From: Mauremys mutica
Lineage: Eukaryota > Chordata > Testudines > Geoemydidae
Length of the DNA stretch: 64,000 nt
Assembly: GCF_020497125.1 (NCBI RefSeq)
Contig: NC_059081.1
Coordinates: 56,750,768-56,814,767, forward strand
Direction of reading: 5' to 3'
Position numbers and translations under genes: made by a program. The notes beneath the pieces are model-generated. The model was not told the DNA's origin, made no database searches, and saw only the letters and a list, made by a program, of their open reading frames with translations. Below, in pieces: positions 23,824 through 54,229 of the stretch. Every line of letters starts with the position of its first letter. Positions within the stretch are counted from its first letter, which is position 1.

Positions 23824-23994
23824 GGTATATACAAAAAGAAAGCTCGCTAGAAAAAAATAAACCTACAACATTTCAGCTCTGTTTGCTATCTAAGCAATGA
23901 TGAGTAGTGGAGCAAGAGCAAATGCTGACCTGAAAATATTAGGCAGGATAGCGAAGGGAGAGTGGGCATCAGGAAATTTGAGTTCTATCCCAAA

Positions 23995-24125
23995 CTTTGC
24001 TACTGACTTGCTGTGTAGCTTGGGGCAAGTCATTTAATTTCACTGTGCCTCAAGTTTCCCTATTTGTAAAATGGGGATAGTTATTTTGTAATTTGTTTTG
24101 AGATACTCAGGTGACAGGCACTACA
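23995..24125 (+). mobile_element. MIR-type SINE
   Basis: Contains the classic MIR core order GGGGCAAGTCATTTAATTTC, CTGTGCCTCAAGTTTCCC and TTGTAAAATGGGGATA. Ancient and non-coding. Confidence 0.8.
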
Positions 24126-24784
24126 GAACAGAAAGGTACTTATTAGCCAAATTTTGACCTACTCTAGCAATATATGCAGAATGACCTGAGTCGCCAAGAG
24201 GAGCGGGCTCAACACCTACACAGTTTAAATTCACTTTTTTCTTAGGTCTTTTGCCATTCAGCATTGCTTCAGTCACTGGCTTCCACTGCCAAGAGCATGC
24301 TGGAGCATCATCATGAAAGTGAAATGACAAGTCGCTCAAGTACCAGAAAGATGTTTGGGTTTTTTTCCATTTAAATAGATGTCAGCTGGCATTGCTGGAC
24401 AGTGTCAACCTACAGTGAGGTTCCCCCACAAACACTGAGCTGAGATTCCTGTGGAAGCTCTCACCACCTGTGTTCTGTTCTGGAACCATGCCATGACCAT
24501 TGCACTACTGATCACTACAGTTTAGGTGCCTTCCACTAGTTGAGCAGTTAGCCCTGAAAGAACAAATTGTCTCATCTGGTTTGTGATCTGCACTGTGGCC
24601 TAAGCCAAAGGAGTGGTCATACAGGAGAGAAACATCCAGATATTTCCGCACATGTTCTTTGCTCAATAAGGAAAGTTTAAAGCAAAACAAGTTGGGCATG
24701 AAAAGGGTCATTTATGCGACTTGCAGCCACATCCACTTACTTTCACTTTTGGTGTTGTCTTGTTATAGGCAAGTAATGGGTCAG

Positions 24785-25244
24785 CATCACAGGGTCCGCA
24801 CACGTTACTGGCCTCGTGTGCTTAGGCTGGTCAAAGAAGGGGTCCCAACGCCTCTCTCAGTTGTTTCACCTGTGTCTTTTTATTTACAGTCCTCAGTGTA
24901 GCCCCAATTCCCCCAACATCGATCCCCACTCTGACCCTTCCCTGGGTCTCTCGGCCCCAGAGGCTTCCTGTAGTAGGTAGAGACAGAGCTGCAGTCCCTC
25001 TGTCTTCTCCCCTGGCTAGTCTCCCACTGAGCCTTTCCCTGGGCTTATATCTCCTCCCAGTCACCAGCTCAGCTGGTTCCACTTGACTCAGCTGATTCCC
25101 CTGAGCCTGCCCTCGTTAGGGCCTGCAGCTGAGCTCATTGCTGAGTGTCTGGGCCCCCGCACCCGGCTGCCCTGCCGGGAAGCAGTGGAGGAACCAACCC
25201 TTTAGCAGGGCTTCCAAGGGGTTTATACCCCTGGCCCTGCCACA
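24785..25244 (-). mobile_element. Probable solo LTR or related repeat, minus strand
   Basis: Read on the minus strand the block starts TGTGGCAGGGCCAGG, has a TATAAG-like box (complement near 25049) and is flanked by GTCAG on both sides (24780-24784, 25245-25249). The far end is CATCACAGG rather than the expected TG on the plus strand, so the LTR assignment is tentative. Confidence 0.5.
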
Positions 25245-25249
25245 GTCAG

Positions 25250-26672
25250 CTACAATCTCTTAATTGTAGAAAACTTAAATTACAGAAAGTGATGTACTTG
25301 AAGCCAGAGTTCTCAAGAGCTGGTAGAAATAAAGCAGCACCTCTTGAAAAAGGCCCAATTCCTGCCTCAAAAACCTTACAGTCAATGGTCGCAAACTGGC
25401 TTCTGGCCCCACATGGAGTCCCAGTGAAATCTCTGAGACGCTGCCCGCATGAGGGAGCAGGCTGGTATTGTGAGCGAAGTCTGCAAAGGAGACAAGTTCA
25501 GATACAGACTAGGACTAAACAATGCATGGCCCTGAAAGCAAGAACAAGAAGCTAGCACTCGATACACAGTGCAAAGGGAAGCCAATGGAGGGATTCAAAG
25601 AGAGGGAGGATGTGGTCAGAAATAAAAAAAAGATGATTTTGGCAGCAGCATTTTATAGAATGTGGAGGAGAGAAAGGTGAATATTGTGAAGATGGAAACC
25701 TTTGAGGAAAATAATTTTGCTAGCCTGGCTTCTGTCTGGGTCACCAACCTCAAACCCCAGAAATGAGAGTGAATTCTCTCTCACAATAGATATCTTTTCA
25801 TCAATTTTATTTAAAACTACACCATAGACAAACAGGTGCAAGTCTAAACTCTAGCTTCAGTCAGACAGTGACTGCTCTCCCTGTGGGTCACCAAAAACAA
25901 CCTCTGCAACACATTGTCACCCATACCTCCTATCCCATGTCCTGTACCAGAACATAGATAGGTCTCTGATTTCACTGCCATTGATGGCTGGAGGCTGCTG
26001 AGATGTAGCTCCAGAGGCCATAGAGAAGTCCCAATTCAATAGCTTTTCCCATTTCTAAGTGTGTACTTGCTGTTAATCTACAGGTTGATATTGTTCTCTG
26101 CAGTTTCCCCTTTTACTCTGCAGGGAATCTCCTCCCAGCCATCCATTGCCCAGGAGTGGCCAACTGACTTTTTTAAAACTTCCTTCCCTGAAGAAAACAT
26201 CAATTCAAAGCATAATTGTCTAGAGAGAACTACACTCCAACCATCATAAGCTCCCAGATTCAGCTAATCAGCTTTCCAGATCAGGTAAAACTTCATCAGT
26301 CCCTCTTTTTGTTGAGCTGTGACAGACCTACCTTTTGCTGCCAGTCCTCCTGCCACACCTATACAGGGGTGGTGCATCTCATGCTCCCTGGCCTGTACGC
26401 ATTAGTCAAGGGTCACCCATTTGTCAGTCAGAGGTCTGGATGTACTGCTATCCCTTCCTCTCACTGCTGAGATGAGCCAGGGAGCTAGGAGAGCATGTGG
26501 GGCTGTCACTGAGGCATCTTCAAATATGGTGCTAGAACTGCCCAGCATGAAGTCAAAGTAGTGGGTCCTCCTGCTGGCCTCCATCCAGTCCAGTGCTACT
26601 CATCTCTCAGCCTTCAAATGCTGCTGAAGCCCAGGTATATAAAGAGGCATTACAGTTACTCCTCTTTGCTTC
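25250..26672. other. Non-coding sequence, possible old LINE remnant
   Basis: The stretch near 25560-25650 (GGGAAGCCAATGGAGGGATT...GAGGATGTGGTCAG...GCAGCAGCATTTTA) resembles a degraded LINE untranslated region, but I cannot assign a family. The remainder shows nothing recognisable. Confidence 0.35.
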
Positions 26673-27102
26673 ATAGCCCTGGTCTACGCTACAAGGCTAG
26701 GTCGTACTTAGCCACGTTAGGTCGATTTTATAAGCAATGCGGCTACACAACCAACCCCGTTTCATCAACCTAAAGGACTCTTAAAATTGACTGCTGTAGT
26801 CCTCCCTGGCGAGGGGAGTAGCGCTAAAATCAACCTTCTTGGTTCGAATTTAGGGTAGTGCAGACGCAGTGTAGTGCAATTCGATGGTGTTGGCCTCCTG
26901 GAACTATCCCAGAGTGCTCCAATGTGACCGCTCTGGACAGCACTTTCAACTCCGATGCACTAGCCAGGTACACAGGAAAAGCTCCGGGAACTTTTGAATT
27001 TCATTTCCTGTTTGGTAAGCGTGGCGAGCTTAGCAGCACAGGTGACCATGCAGTCCCAGAATTGCAATTGAGCTCCAGCATGGAGCAAACGGGAGACACT
27101 GG

Positions 27103-28269
27103 TGTGACGGTACCTCCGATAAGGCTCTATGAAAATATGCTTAGAATGTGTTTTATGCTACATATGCCATGTAACATATATCCGTAAAGGTTATGATCTA
27201 CTGAATGTATTAATCCTATTTGCATGCATGTATCATTTTTGTATTCGAAGTTATGAATGTTGGCTGTGTACTGGCTTGATTTCTAAATACCTTAGTAAAG
27301 CATTTGGTCAGTTCCTGGAGAAAGGAATGTTGAAATTAAGTACCTAATCAAGAAACACTTAAAGGACAATGGATCTTGGAATGCTCCAATCCACATAAGA
27401 AGTCTACTTGAGGATGTTCAAGGTAGCATGTAAACAATGGATGCTACCTGTAAAAACTGTGAGTCATGAATGGACATGTGACTTGCCCAGATGACTCCAA
27501 AACTCCATCTTGGAGCTGGACTTTCCATAGGAGTGAGTCTCCACCCACAAGAGAAAGTCTATTTAAACTCCTGGGAGACTCCTCCATTTTGTCTTCAGCT
27601 GGCTAAAGAGAGAGCATCGCCACCCCACAGGATACTTGGAAGAAACTGGAACAAAGGACAGTGTGCAAGGGGTGTGAGTGATTGCTGGACCCAGGCTAAA
27701 AGGAGATTAGTCTGTAAAAGGGAGCATTCTGGAACTAGTGAGGATCTTATCTGTATTCAGTTTGATTAGACACAGATTTGTGCATTTTATTTTATTTGGT
27801 GACTTACTTTGTTCTGTCTGTTACTACTTAGAACCACTTTAATCCTACTTTCTGTATTTAATAACATCACTTTTTACTTACTAATTAACTCAGAGTATGT
27901 ATTAATACCTGGGGGAGCAAACAACTGTGCATATCTCTCTATCAGTGTTATAGAGGGAGAACAATTTATGAGTTTACCCTGTATAAGCTTTATACATGGT
28001 AAAATGGATTTATTTGGATTTAGACCCCATTGGGAGTTGGGCATCCGGGTGTTAAAGACAAGCACACTTCTGTTAGCTGCTTTCAGGTAAACCTGCAGTT
28101 TTGGGGCAAGTAATTCAAACCCTGGGTCTCTGTTGGAGCAAACGGGAGTGTCTGGCTCAGCAAGACAGGGTGCTGGAGTCTTGAGGTGGCAGGGAAAACA
28201 GGAGCAGAGGTAGTCTTGGCACATCAGTTGGCAGCTCCCAGGGGGGTTTCTGTGATCCAACCCGTCACA
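27103..28269 (+). mobile_element. Solo LTR, 1167 bp, inserted in the Harbinger Myb exon
   Basis: The LTR starts TGTGACGG and ends CCGTCACA, a perfect 8-bp terminal inverted repeat. It is flanked by an exact 5-bp duplication ACTGG (27098-27102, 28270-28274). Within it are a TATA-like CTATTTAAAC near 27560 and a T-rich polyadenylation-like part near 27850. No gag, pol or env sequence lies beside it. Removing the LTR and one duplication rejoins the Myb exon at the position seen in copy 2. Confidence 0.92.
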
Positions 28270-28852
28270 ACTGGATCTGATTGCTGTATAGGGAGAAGAA
28301 TCTGTGCAGGCAGAACTCCGATCAAAAAGAAGAAATGCTAATACATATGCCAAAATCGCACAGGGCATGGTGGAGAGAGGCTACACCAGGGACACACAGC
28401 AGTGCCGTGTGAAAGTTAAGGAGCTCAGGCAAGCCTACCACAAGACAAAGGAGGCAAACAGTCGCTCCGGGTCAGAGCCCCATACATGCCGCTTCTATGA
28501 TTAGCTGCATGCCATTCTAGGGGGAGGGACCCTACCAGTACCCCACCACTGTCCGTGGACACCTGCAAAGGGGGAGTCTCACGCAACATGGAGGAGGATT
28601 TTGTGGATGAGGAAGAGGAGGAGGAGGAGGAGAATGCACAGCAGGCAAGCAGAGAATCCGTTTTCCCCAACAGCCAGGACCTTTTCATCACCCTGGAGCC
28701 AATACCCTCCCAAGGCGGGTTCCCAGACCCTGAAGGTGGAGAAGGCACCTCTGGTGAGTGCACATTTGTAACTACACTACAGTGGTTAAAAGCAATTGTG
28801 TTTAATGTTTGATTTGCCCTGAAGACTTGGGATGCATTCATGGCCAGTACAG

Positions 28853-29092
28853 CTACTGGAAAAGTCTGTTAACAAGTCTGGGGATGGAGCGGGAATCCTC
28901 CAGGGACATCTCCATGAAGCTCTCCTGGAGGTACTCTGAAAGCCTTTGCCGAAGGTTTCTGGGGAAGGCTGCCTTATTTCGTCGTCCACAGTAGGACACT
29001 TTACCATGCCAACCCAGTAGCAAGTAGTCTGGAATCACTGCAGCACAAAGCGTAGCAGCGAATGGTCCTGGGTTTTGGTTGTATTCATGCAA
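28853..29092 (-). CDS. Unrecognised frame in the Myb-gene intron of Harbinger copy 3, similar to 2791-3084
   Basis: An 80-residue frame lies antisense to the Myb intron, as in copy 1. Shared features include PGP(F/Y)AA, a GW or SW followed by G, NKA, PRNL, SLED and SIP, with roughly half or more of about 73 aligned residues identical by eye. No known domain is recognised. The similarity may reflect a third transposon protein or simply shared ancestry of intron DNA. Confidence 0.4.
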   Translation of the reverse strand: MHEYNQNPGPFAATLCAAVIPDYLLLGWHGKVSYCGRRNKAAFPRNLRQRLSEYLQESFMEMSLEDSRSIPRLVNRLFQ

Positions 29093-30133
29093 ATTCAGTC
29101 TTTATCTTTCTGTCAGCCTCAGGAGAGTGATATCATTCACGGTCACCTGGGGAACAATAGGGGAATTTTTGTAAGGGAACAGTAAAAGGACCCCATTCAT
29201 GCTGGGCTGTTTGCGCTTGGCTAAAAGGGATCATCCCAGAGAATAGCCACACGGTGGGGGGAGGGGTGTGCTGCATATCAAACCCAAAACCACACTCCCT
29301 CCTTTTAAATGGCAAACCCAACCGGCATTGCTTGCTATGGGAAAGGAGGACGCTGCAGTTTGAAACCATTCCCACATGTTATGAAGGCAGAAGAAGCCAA
29401 CCCCACGTACCCTTTCGCTTACCATGGCTTCCTGGAAACCGAATTCTGTTGTGCAGCCGTGTGTGTCCTGTACCTAAGGTACATGTGCTGTCTGCTGTGA
29501 ATTGCTTGATTCACTGTGAAAGAGTCTCCCTTGTGTTCTCAGAAATGTATCTTCTTAAATTTTACTCTCCCTTTTTATCTCCCCTGCAGATGCAAAAGTT
29601 TCTATGCTCCCCGTATCATCTCCATCCCTGAGATTATCGCACATTAGGAGAAAAAAATGCACTTGTAATGACATGTTTTCAGAGCTCATGCAGTCCTCCC
29701 CCACTGATAGGGCACAGCTGAATGCATGGAGTGCAATCGGTGGCAGAGGCCAGGAAAGCATTAAGTGAGCATGATCAGAACACGCAGGAGCAGATGCTGA
29801 GGCTAATGCGAGAGCAAACGGACATGATTAGGCGTCTGGTGGAGCTGCAGGAAAGGCAAGAAGAGCACAGATCGCCACTGCATCCATTGTATAACCGCCT
29901 GCTCTCCTCCTCAAGTTCCATATCCTCCTCACCCAGAGGCCCAACAATGCGGGGGGAGAGGGAGAGGCTCCGAGCACCCAGCCACTCCACTCCAGAGAAC
30001 GGCCCAAGCAACAGAAGGCTGTCATTCAAACAGTTTTGATTTGTAGTGTGGCTACAATAAGCAATGTGGCCTTGTCCTTCCCTCCTCCCCCACCCCACCC
30101 GGGCTACCTTGTCAGTGATCTCACTTTTTTTTT

Positions 30134-30174
30134 AATAAATAAAGAATGCTTGGATTAAAAATAGGGACTTTATT
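30134..30174. terminator. Facing poly(A) signals of the two Harbinger genes
   Basis: AATAAA on plus (30134-30139, serving the Myb gene) and AATAAA on minus (TTTATT at 30169-30174, serving the transposase) lie about 30 bases apart. The two convergent transcripts would therefore overlap at their ends. Confidence 0.55.
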
Positions 30175-30276
30175 TCCTTTGCCATCTGTGGTTGAAGGGG
30201 GGAGGGGTATTTGCTTACAGGGAAGTAAATTCAACAAAGGGGGTGGTTTTGCATCAAGGAGGAACACACACAACTG

Positions 30277-30897
30277 TCACACCGTAGCCTGGCCAGTCAT
30301 GAAACTGGTTTTCAAAGCCTCTCTGATGCGTAGCGCACCGTGCTGTGCTCTTCTAATCGCCCTGGTGCCTGGCTGTTCAAAAATGGCCACCAGGCAACTT
30401 GCCTCAACCTCCCACCCCGCCATAAACATCTCCCCCCTACTCTCACAGATATTATGGAGCACACAGCAAGCAGCAATAATAATGTGAATATTGATTGCGC
30501 TGAGGTCTAACCTAGTCAGCAAACAGCACCAGTGAGCTTTTAAACATCCAAAGGCACATTCTACCACCATTCTGCACTTGCTCAGCCTATAGATGAACTG
30601 CTCCTCACTACTGTCCAAGCTGCCTATGTATGGCTTCCTGAGCCATGGGAGCAAGGGGTAGGCTGGTTCCCCAAGGATAACTATTGGCATTTCAACATCC
30701 CCAATGGTAATTTTCTGGTCTGGGAAGTAAGTCCCTTCTTGCAGCTGTTCGAACAGCCCAGAGTTCCTAAAGATGCGAGCGTCATGCATCTTTCCCGGAC
30801 ACCCCACATTGATGTTGGTGTAACGACATGTACCCAAAACCACCCGTAACAATGTTTTTGCCCCATCAGGCATTGGGAGCTTAACCCAGAATTCCAA
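30277..30897 (-). pseudogene. Harbinger transposase remnant of copy 3, catalytic Asp lost
   Basis: The frame covers the C-terminal two thirds of a HARBI1-like transposase: GCPGKMHDARIFRNSGLF, then GEPAYPL, LSKCRMVVECAFG and ACCVLHNICESRGE. The N-terminal part with the DNA-binding stretch and the IDGTHI catalytic Asp is missing. The second catalytic Asp (GDPAYPL in copy 1) is Glu here, and the conserved GRLKGRWR is degraded to GCLKAHWC. The protein would be inactive. It is useful as a diverged reference for copy 1. Confidence 0.85.
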
Positions 30898-31044
30898 TGG
30901 GCAGCGGGGACTGTGGGATAGCTACCCAGAGTACACCACTCTGTGAGTCAATGCTAGCCACGATATTGAGGATGCACTCCATTGAGCTACTGCGCTTAGT
31001 GGGGACACACATGATCGACTGTATATAATCATTTTCTAAAGATC

Positions 31045-31184
31045 AAGTATCAGAGGGGTAGCCGTGTTAGTCTGGATCTGTAAAAGCAGCTAAGAGTCCT
31101 GTGGCACCTAATAGACTAACAGACGTATTGGAGCATAAGCTTTCGTGGGTGAATATCCACTTCGTTGGTGGACTCTTTGCTGCT
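31045..31184 (-). mobile_element. Penelope-like element tail with 13-bp target duplication
   Basis: This is the inverse of the PLE 3' region (TATCAGAGGGGTAGCCGTGT to CGTGGGTGAATATCCACTTC). It is flanked by TTTTCTAAAGATC on both sides (31032-31044, 31185-31197). Near its ends AAAGCAGCTAAGAGTCC and GGACTCTTTGCTGCTTT are inverted copies, so the insert could fold on itself. It sits inside the right end of Harbinger copy 3. Confidence 0.85.
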
Positions 31185-31243
31185 TTTTCTAAAGATCGAC
31201 TTCTATAAATTCGACCTAATTTCCTAGTGTAGACATATCTATA

Positions 31244-31841
31244 GTCCCTCCGCTGGAATTGGCAGAAAGCATTCAAATTTCAAACATTTTAAATGAGTGA
31301 AAAAACAACACATATTTTGTGAAAGATTTCCCCATTTTTTGACCAGCTCTAATAACTGCTATCTTCCCAGACAAAAAAAAGAAAGAACCCCTTCCACTGT
31401 CCCCTTACATTCAAGGCCCCACTTCCCCACACTCCAAATAAGCAATTTTTCCTCTGTCAGTGCGATGAAGCCTTGAACACTGACATGTGAGGTCCAACAG
31501 CTGGCACCCAGAGATGGTCAAACTATTGCTAGATGAGGGCCTGCAAACATCTGGATCTCAAGGAAATGGGACAGTTGATCACTAGACAACCCATTAAAAC
31601 CAACAGACCCCTAGAATCAGGTATGACAAACCATCTTTGGTTTTCTATGGTAGTATATAACATCATCCACTGATCAGATCACGGGGGCAATCAATACACA
31701 CTTGTAAGCATGAAATGGTTCCAACTTTGCAAATGTGCATTTGTGTCTCCCCACATAAACAAAATAATGTGGGTTTCTTTAATTGGTAAGGACCATAATT
31801 TCAACATACCATGATTCATAACTGCTGAGCTAAAATGGACG
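31244..31841. other. FTCDNL1 3' flank, no gene
   Basis: Sequence downstream of the FTCDNL1 stop codon. It presumably includes the 3' untranslated region. Nothing else was recognised. Confidence 0.4.
31778..31783 (-). terminator. FTCDNL1: Candidate FTCDNL1 poly(A) signal (ATTAAA)
   Basis: The minus-strand ATTAAA lies about 60 bases after the stop codon. I saw no canonical AATAAA on that strand before the Harbinger element, but longer transcripts ending elsewhere cannot be excluded. Confidence 0.3.
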
Positions 31842-50579
<18,738 letters not shown>

Positions 50580-52110
50580 TCATTCTTGCTCATGTTTTCA
50601 TTTCTGGACTTCTTTTTTAACCCATATACTTAAAAAAAAGACAATTATTTGGTAACTAAGCAACCAATCCTGCATAAATTTTCACCTCAGCATCTTCTTT
50701 TCACAAGGAGGAATGAAATCTTGAGGTTTATTTGAGAAGCCATTACATGTTGCAATAGCCATGCACACATCATCAGTTTAGCAGCAAACTCAGTACAATC
50801 ACTCAAGCTACTAAAAACTGGACTATTACATAAAACTGAAATTATTTGCCTTTCAGTGCAGGTGGAAATGAGGAGTGTGCCAGGTTGTCTCAAGGACCTT
50901 TTATGAGCTTATTCACACTTCACTGGCATCAGATTTAAACATTTTGTTAAAGCTAATGTTAAAAAATTATATAGTACACAGGTAAAGAAAGAAGTGTCTG
51001 CACATCTGGGTATAGTGCTTAGATTATCCACAAACACAAAGTTTGTTTTTAAAGTCATAAGATACATACAGTCCATAATCAGCAATAACCCAAATTTAGG
51101 TGAATAAATTGAATTACACACTATTGAAATACTATCCAGGCTAGGTACAAAACGTTGGAGAAGGGACAGTGGGTTAAAGAAGTTAACCATCCATGACTTC
51201 ACCTTGAACCAATACATTTCAAACGTTTCATTACCTACCACAGAAAGATTAGTATTTAAATATCGGTTAGAATGAACAGACGTCTAAAGCTTTTATTCTA
51301 CTGGGTAGGTGCTCTTCTCTTTTAGTTGTGAAGTACTGTATGTAGTTAGACAGCTGCCACCTTCCATAACAGAGGAGGCTGCATTTCAGTGTCAGGTATA
51401 GTGATTTTATATATAGCTGGATAGATATAAATCTCTCTCTCTCCCCCATATATATATATCCAATCCAAGTTCTGCCCTCAGATGTGGCCAACTTGTAAGC
51501 CATACTGTAAATTTCATGGCATGCATTGAGCTCTTCCAATGGAAGACTTTACACCTGCACAAGTGTCAGTCATTATTATTGTGGCCTTTCCTAAGCACTC
51601 TGGTGATGGACACACATTTGAAAACAGAATTTGTGTCCCATACTATAGCAATAATACTTTTAGTTAGTATTGGCGACTGTCACTGAAAGATCTGCAGTGT
51701 TTTGTGAACCCTATTAGAAGTTAATGACTAACCTGGAGAAGCACCAGGTTTGAGCAGATAAGAATCAGATTTTCATGTTATAGAAAACAATCAAAAGTCT
51801 ATTAATCTACACAAATTAAAGCCTTACTCCTGCAAACTAATCCAATCTGATGGACCCAGGCACCTTCATGAATTCAATAGGGTTCCACGCAGGTGCCAGG
51901 GTCTGCCCGCATGGATCAGCTTCCAGGATCTGAGCCTGAGCTTTTATACAAATATGAATACTAGCATACTAATAAAGCGCCCTAAACCTTTGTAACCAGA
52001 TAAAACAGCCGGCACTACTTTTATAAAGCAGACAACTTCTGCCGTTCACTTGTTTTCATTGTGTTTGTATATTTTAAGCTCTTTTATCTGGCATTTAGAG
52101 CAACCTCTAA

Positions 52111-52371
52111 GGGTATGTCTACACTGCGGGTGGAAGCGAGCCTCCCCGTCCAGGTAGGCAGACTGGAGCTAGTGGGGCTGGAACAAGAGAGCTAAAAATA
52201 GCAGTCTGTAGACTGCTGGTGGGGCTGCTCAAGCCCACCCAACCCTCTAGGCTAGAGAGCCACGTCACAACTCCCATACTGCTATTTTTAACACGCTAGC
52301 TGGTGCCCCACTTGCAGGAGTTTGCCTGCCTGGGCTGGGAGACTCACTTCCAGCTGCAGCGTAGACAGACC
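52111..52371. mobile_element. Harbinger-type MITE, about 260 bp
   Basis: Ends GGGTATGTCTACACTGC and GCAGCGTAGACAGACC match the family termini. TAA precedes the left end; the right duplication is blurred. Inside, GCTAAAAATAGCAG and CTGCTATTTTTAACA are inverted. It lies just upstream of FTCDNL1 coding exon 1. Confidence 0.72.
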
Positions 52372-52649
52372 TTTTCAGTGCAAAATACAGGGCTTAATTC
52401 CCCATGATCCCACCTCACATTCTAAGTCTGGATCTCCCCTGGATCTGAATTGCTCAAAAAGGTGCTGGAAAAATCTACCTCCACCGCAGGAACTGAAATA
52501 ACCAGTAGCATGCTCATATTTTTCCCCACTGGAAATAAAACTGAGAGAATCAGTTATAGAACATTTGTTCACACACAATACATACAATTTACATACAATA
52601 ATAATTTTAGGCCTACACAGACTACCAGTTAATATTTTGCATATCTACA

Positions 52650-52835
52650 GTGCCTTCTATCCAAGGATCTCAAAACTTATTATAAACAGGCTTAAGCATT
52701 TCCAGGACCAGAGCCTTAAACCTCACAAAGCCCTGTGAGGCAGGGGAGTATTGTCCTCATTTTACAGATGGGGAACTGAAGCACAGCAGGGTTACACAAT
52801 TTTGCCCAACTGTAAGTGAATAACACAGCAGAACA
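52650..52835 (-). mobile_element. MIR-type SINE, minus strand
   Basis: The reverse MIR order is visible: AAGCCCTGTGAGGCAGGGGA, TTGTCCTCATTTTACAGATG, GGGAACTGAAGCACAGC. Confidence 0.78.
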
Positions 52836-52947
52836 TAGATCCAGCTTTGCAGCTGATGTCCATGTTGCCAATTTTTGCTAATTTTATCATGAGTCTTGCA
52901 ATATGTGGTGTTTTTCTAAAGCTCCAGCTCCTGGAACCAAGTGATTA

Positions 52948-53912
52948 CAGTAACTCCTCACTCAAAGTCATCCCGGTTAACGTTGTTTCATTGCTGATCA
53001 ATTAGAGAACATGCTCATTTAAAGTAGTGCAATGCTCCCTTATAACATTGTTTGGTAGCCGCCTGTTTTGTCCACTGCTTGCAGAAAGAGCAGCCCGTTA
53101 CGGCTAGCTGGTGGGGGCTTGGAACCAGGGTGGACAGGCAGCCCGCCTTTCAGCTCCCCACTCCCCTAAGTTCCCTGTGTGGCAGCTGCCCAATTGCCCT
53201 ATCAATTGCCAGACAGTTCAGCTGTTCCTCCCTCCACTGCCATGTGCTGCTCCTGCCCTCTGCCTTAGAGCTGCTCCTGGGAGCCTCCTGCTTGCTGAGG
53301 GGGAGAACAGTGCTAATGTCAGGGTGTCCCCTTCCCCACTGCTGCTTTACCCCATCCACAGAGCGGGGGGGGGACACGACAGGCCTCAGGACGGAGGGAG
53401 CTTGCTAGCAGCAGCTGCGATCTCAACTTGTTGATCTACTTAAAAGGGCAGTGTACTTAGAGTGGGGTCACCATACTTAAAGGGGCAATGTGCATCATAG
53501 GGTGTACATCTCTGTCTCTCTCTGCCATGCTGTCTCCCCGCCCTCCATTCCTGCCGCCTTGTAGAGTGTGAAGGTACATTAACAACAAGTTAACTCTTGA
53601 GGGCTCAGCTAAGTGCTAGTTCATCATTTAGCAGTAAGGCATTCCTGGGAAATATCCCACCCTCTGACTCCACCACCTCAACCAAGCTTCACAGTCATCA
53701 TTGCTGTGTACAGTATTAAATTGTTTGTTTAAAACTTATATTGTGTATACATTATATATAATATAATCTTTTGTCTGGCAAAAAAAAATTCCCTGGAACC
53801 TAACCCCCCATTTACATTAATTCTTATGGGGAAACTGGATTCACTTAGCATTGTTTCATTTAAAGTAGCATTTTTCAGGAAGATAACTACAACGTTAAGG
53901 GAGGAGATACTG
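52948..53912. mobile_element. Non-autonomous Tc1/mariner (Tigger-like) element, 965 bp
   Basis: Ends CAGTAACTCCTCACT and (inverted) CAGTATCTCCTCCCT agree at 13 of 15 bases and are flanked by TA (52946-52947, 53913-53914). Further in, TTAACGTTGTTTCATT-like motifs recur near both ends. There is no transposase frame. Confidence 0.8.
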
Positions 53913-54229
53913 TATGTGAGAATCTCTGCCTCGGTGAAATAATTTCTAGCTGCGGTGCAGTTGCAGAGAAAGGCTTGAAAGACACTGTGAACCAAGTGCA
54001 CCCTAAAGACTCAGAAACCAGGCAGCAACTAACAAGGAAGGAGAAAAAGATTTTAAGTCACTGTCATAATTTTAGGAGCCTGAGGTGATTTTTGAGTGGT
54101 TGGGGTTAGCAGTATGGTGCACGCCATACAACTAACACACATAAACAGAGACAGGCTCTGGGCCATGCAGTTCAGATCTGGATCCAAAACCAAGTTTCCC
54201 CGAGCCCTGGTAGCATTTTGGAGCCTCCC

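Larger units (their letters stand above)
27049..30039 (+). pseudogene. Harbinger Myb/SANT-like gene of copy 3, interrupted by an LTR
   Basis: The Myb domain resumes after the LTR at 28275 and reads ...LRSKRRNANTYAKIAQGMV, QQCRVKVKELRQAYHKTK, HTCRFYD, followed by a stop where copy 1 has FYEAL. The acidic linker with a Glu run follows (28590-28640), with a donor GTGAGTG at 28754. After acceptor CCCCTGCAG (to 29589), exon 2 encodes a Lys-rich patch, a coiled-coil stretch (MLRLMREQTDMIRRLVELQE) and a Ser/Arg tail. Breaks: the LTR insertion, a TAG at 28288-28290 where copy 2 has Trp, the stop after FYD, and a frameshift in exon 2 near 29760. The gene is dead, but its architecture matches copy 1. 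Confidence 0.8.
26676..31240 (-). mobile_element. PIF/Harbinger DNA transposon, copy 3, nearly complete but broken
   Basis: The ends GCCCTGGTCTACGCTAC and GTGTAGACATATCT are flanked by ATA on both sides (26673-26675, 31241-31243). The layout mirrors copy 1 in inverse orientation: a Myb/SANT gene on plus (exons before 28754 and 29590-30039) and a transposase remnant on minus (30277-30897), with their 3' ends facing. A solo LTR (27103-28269) and a Penelope tail (31045-31184) were inserted later. Without them the element would be about 3.2 kb. Confidence 0.85.
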
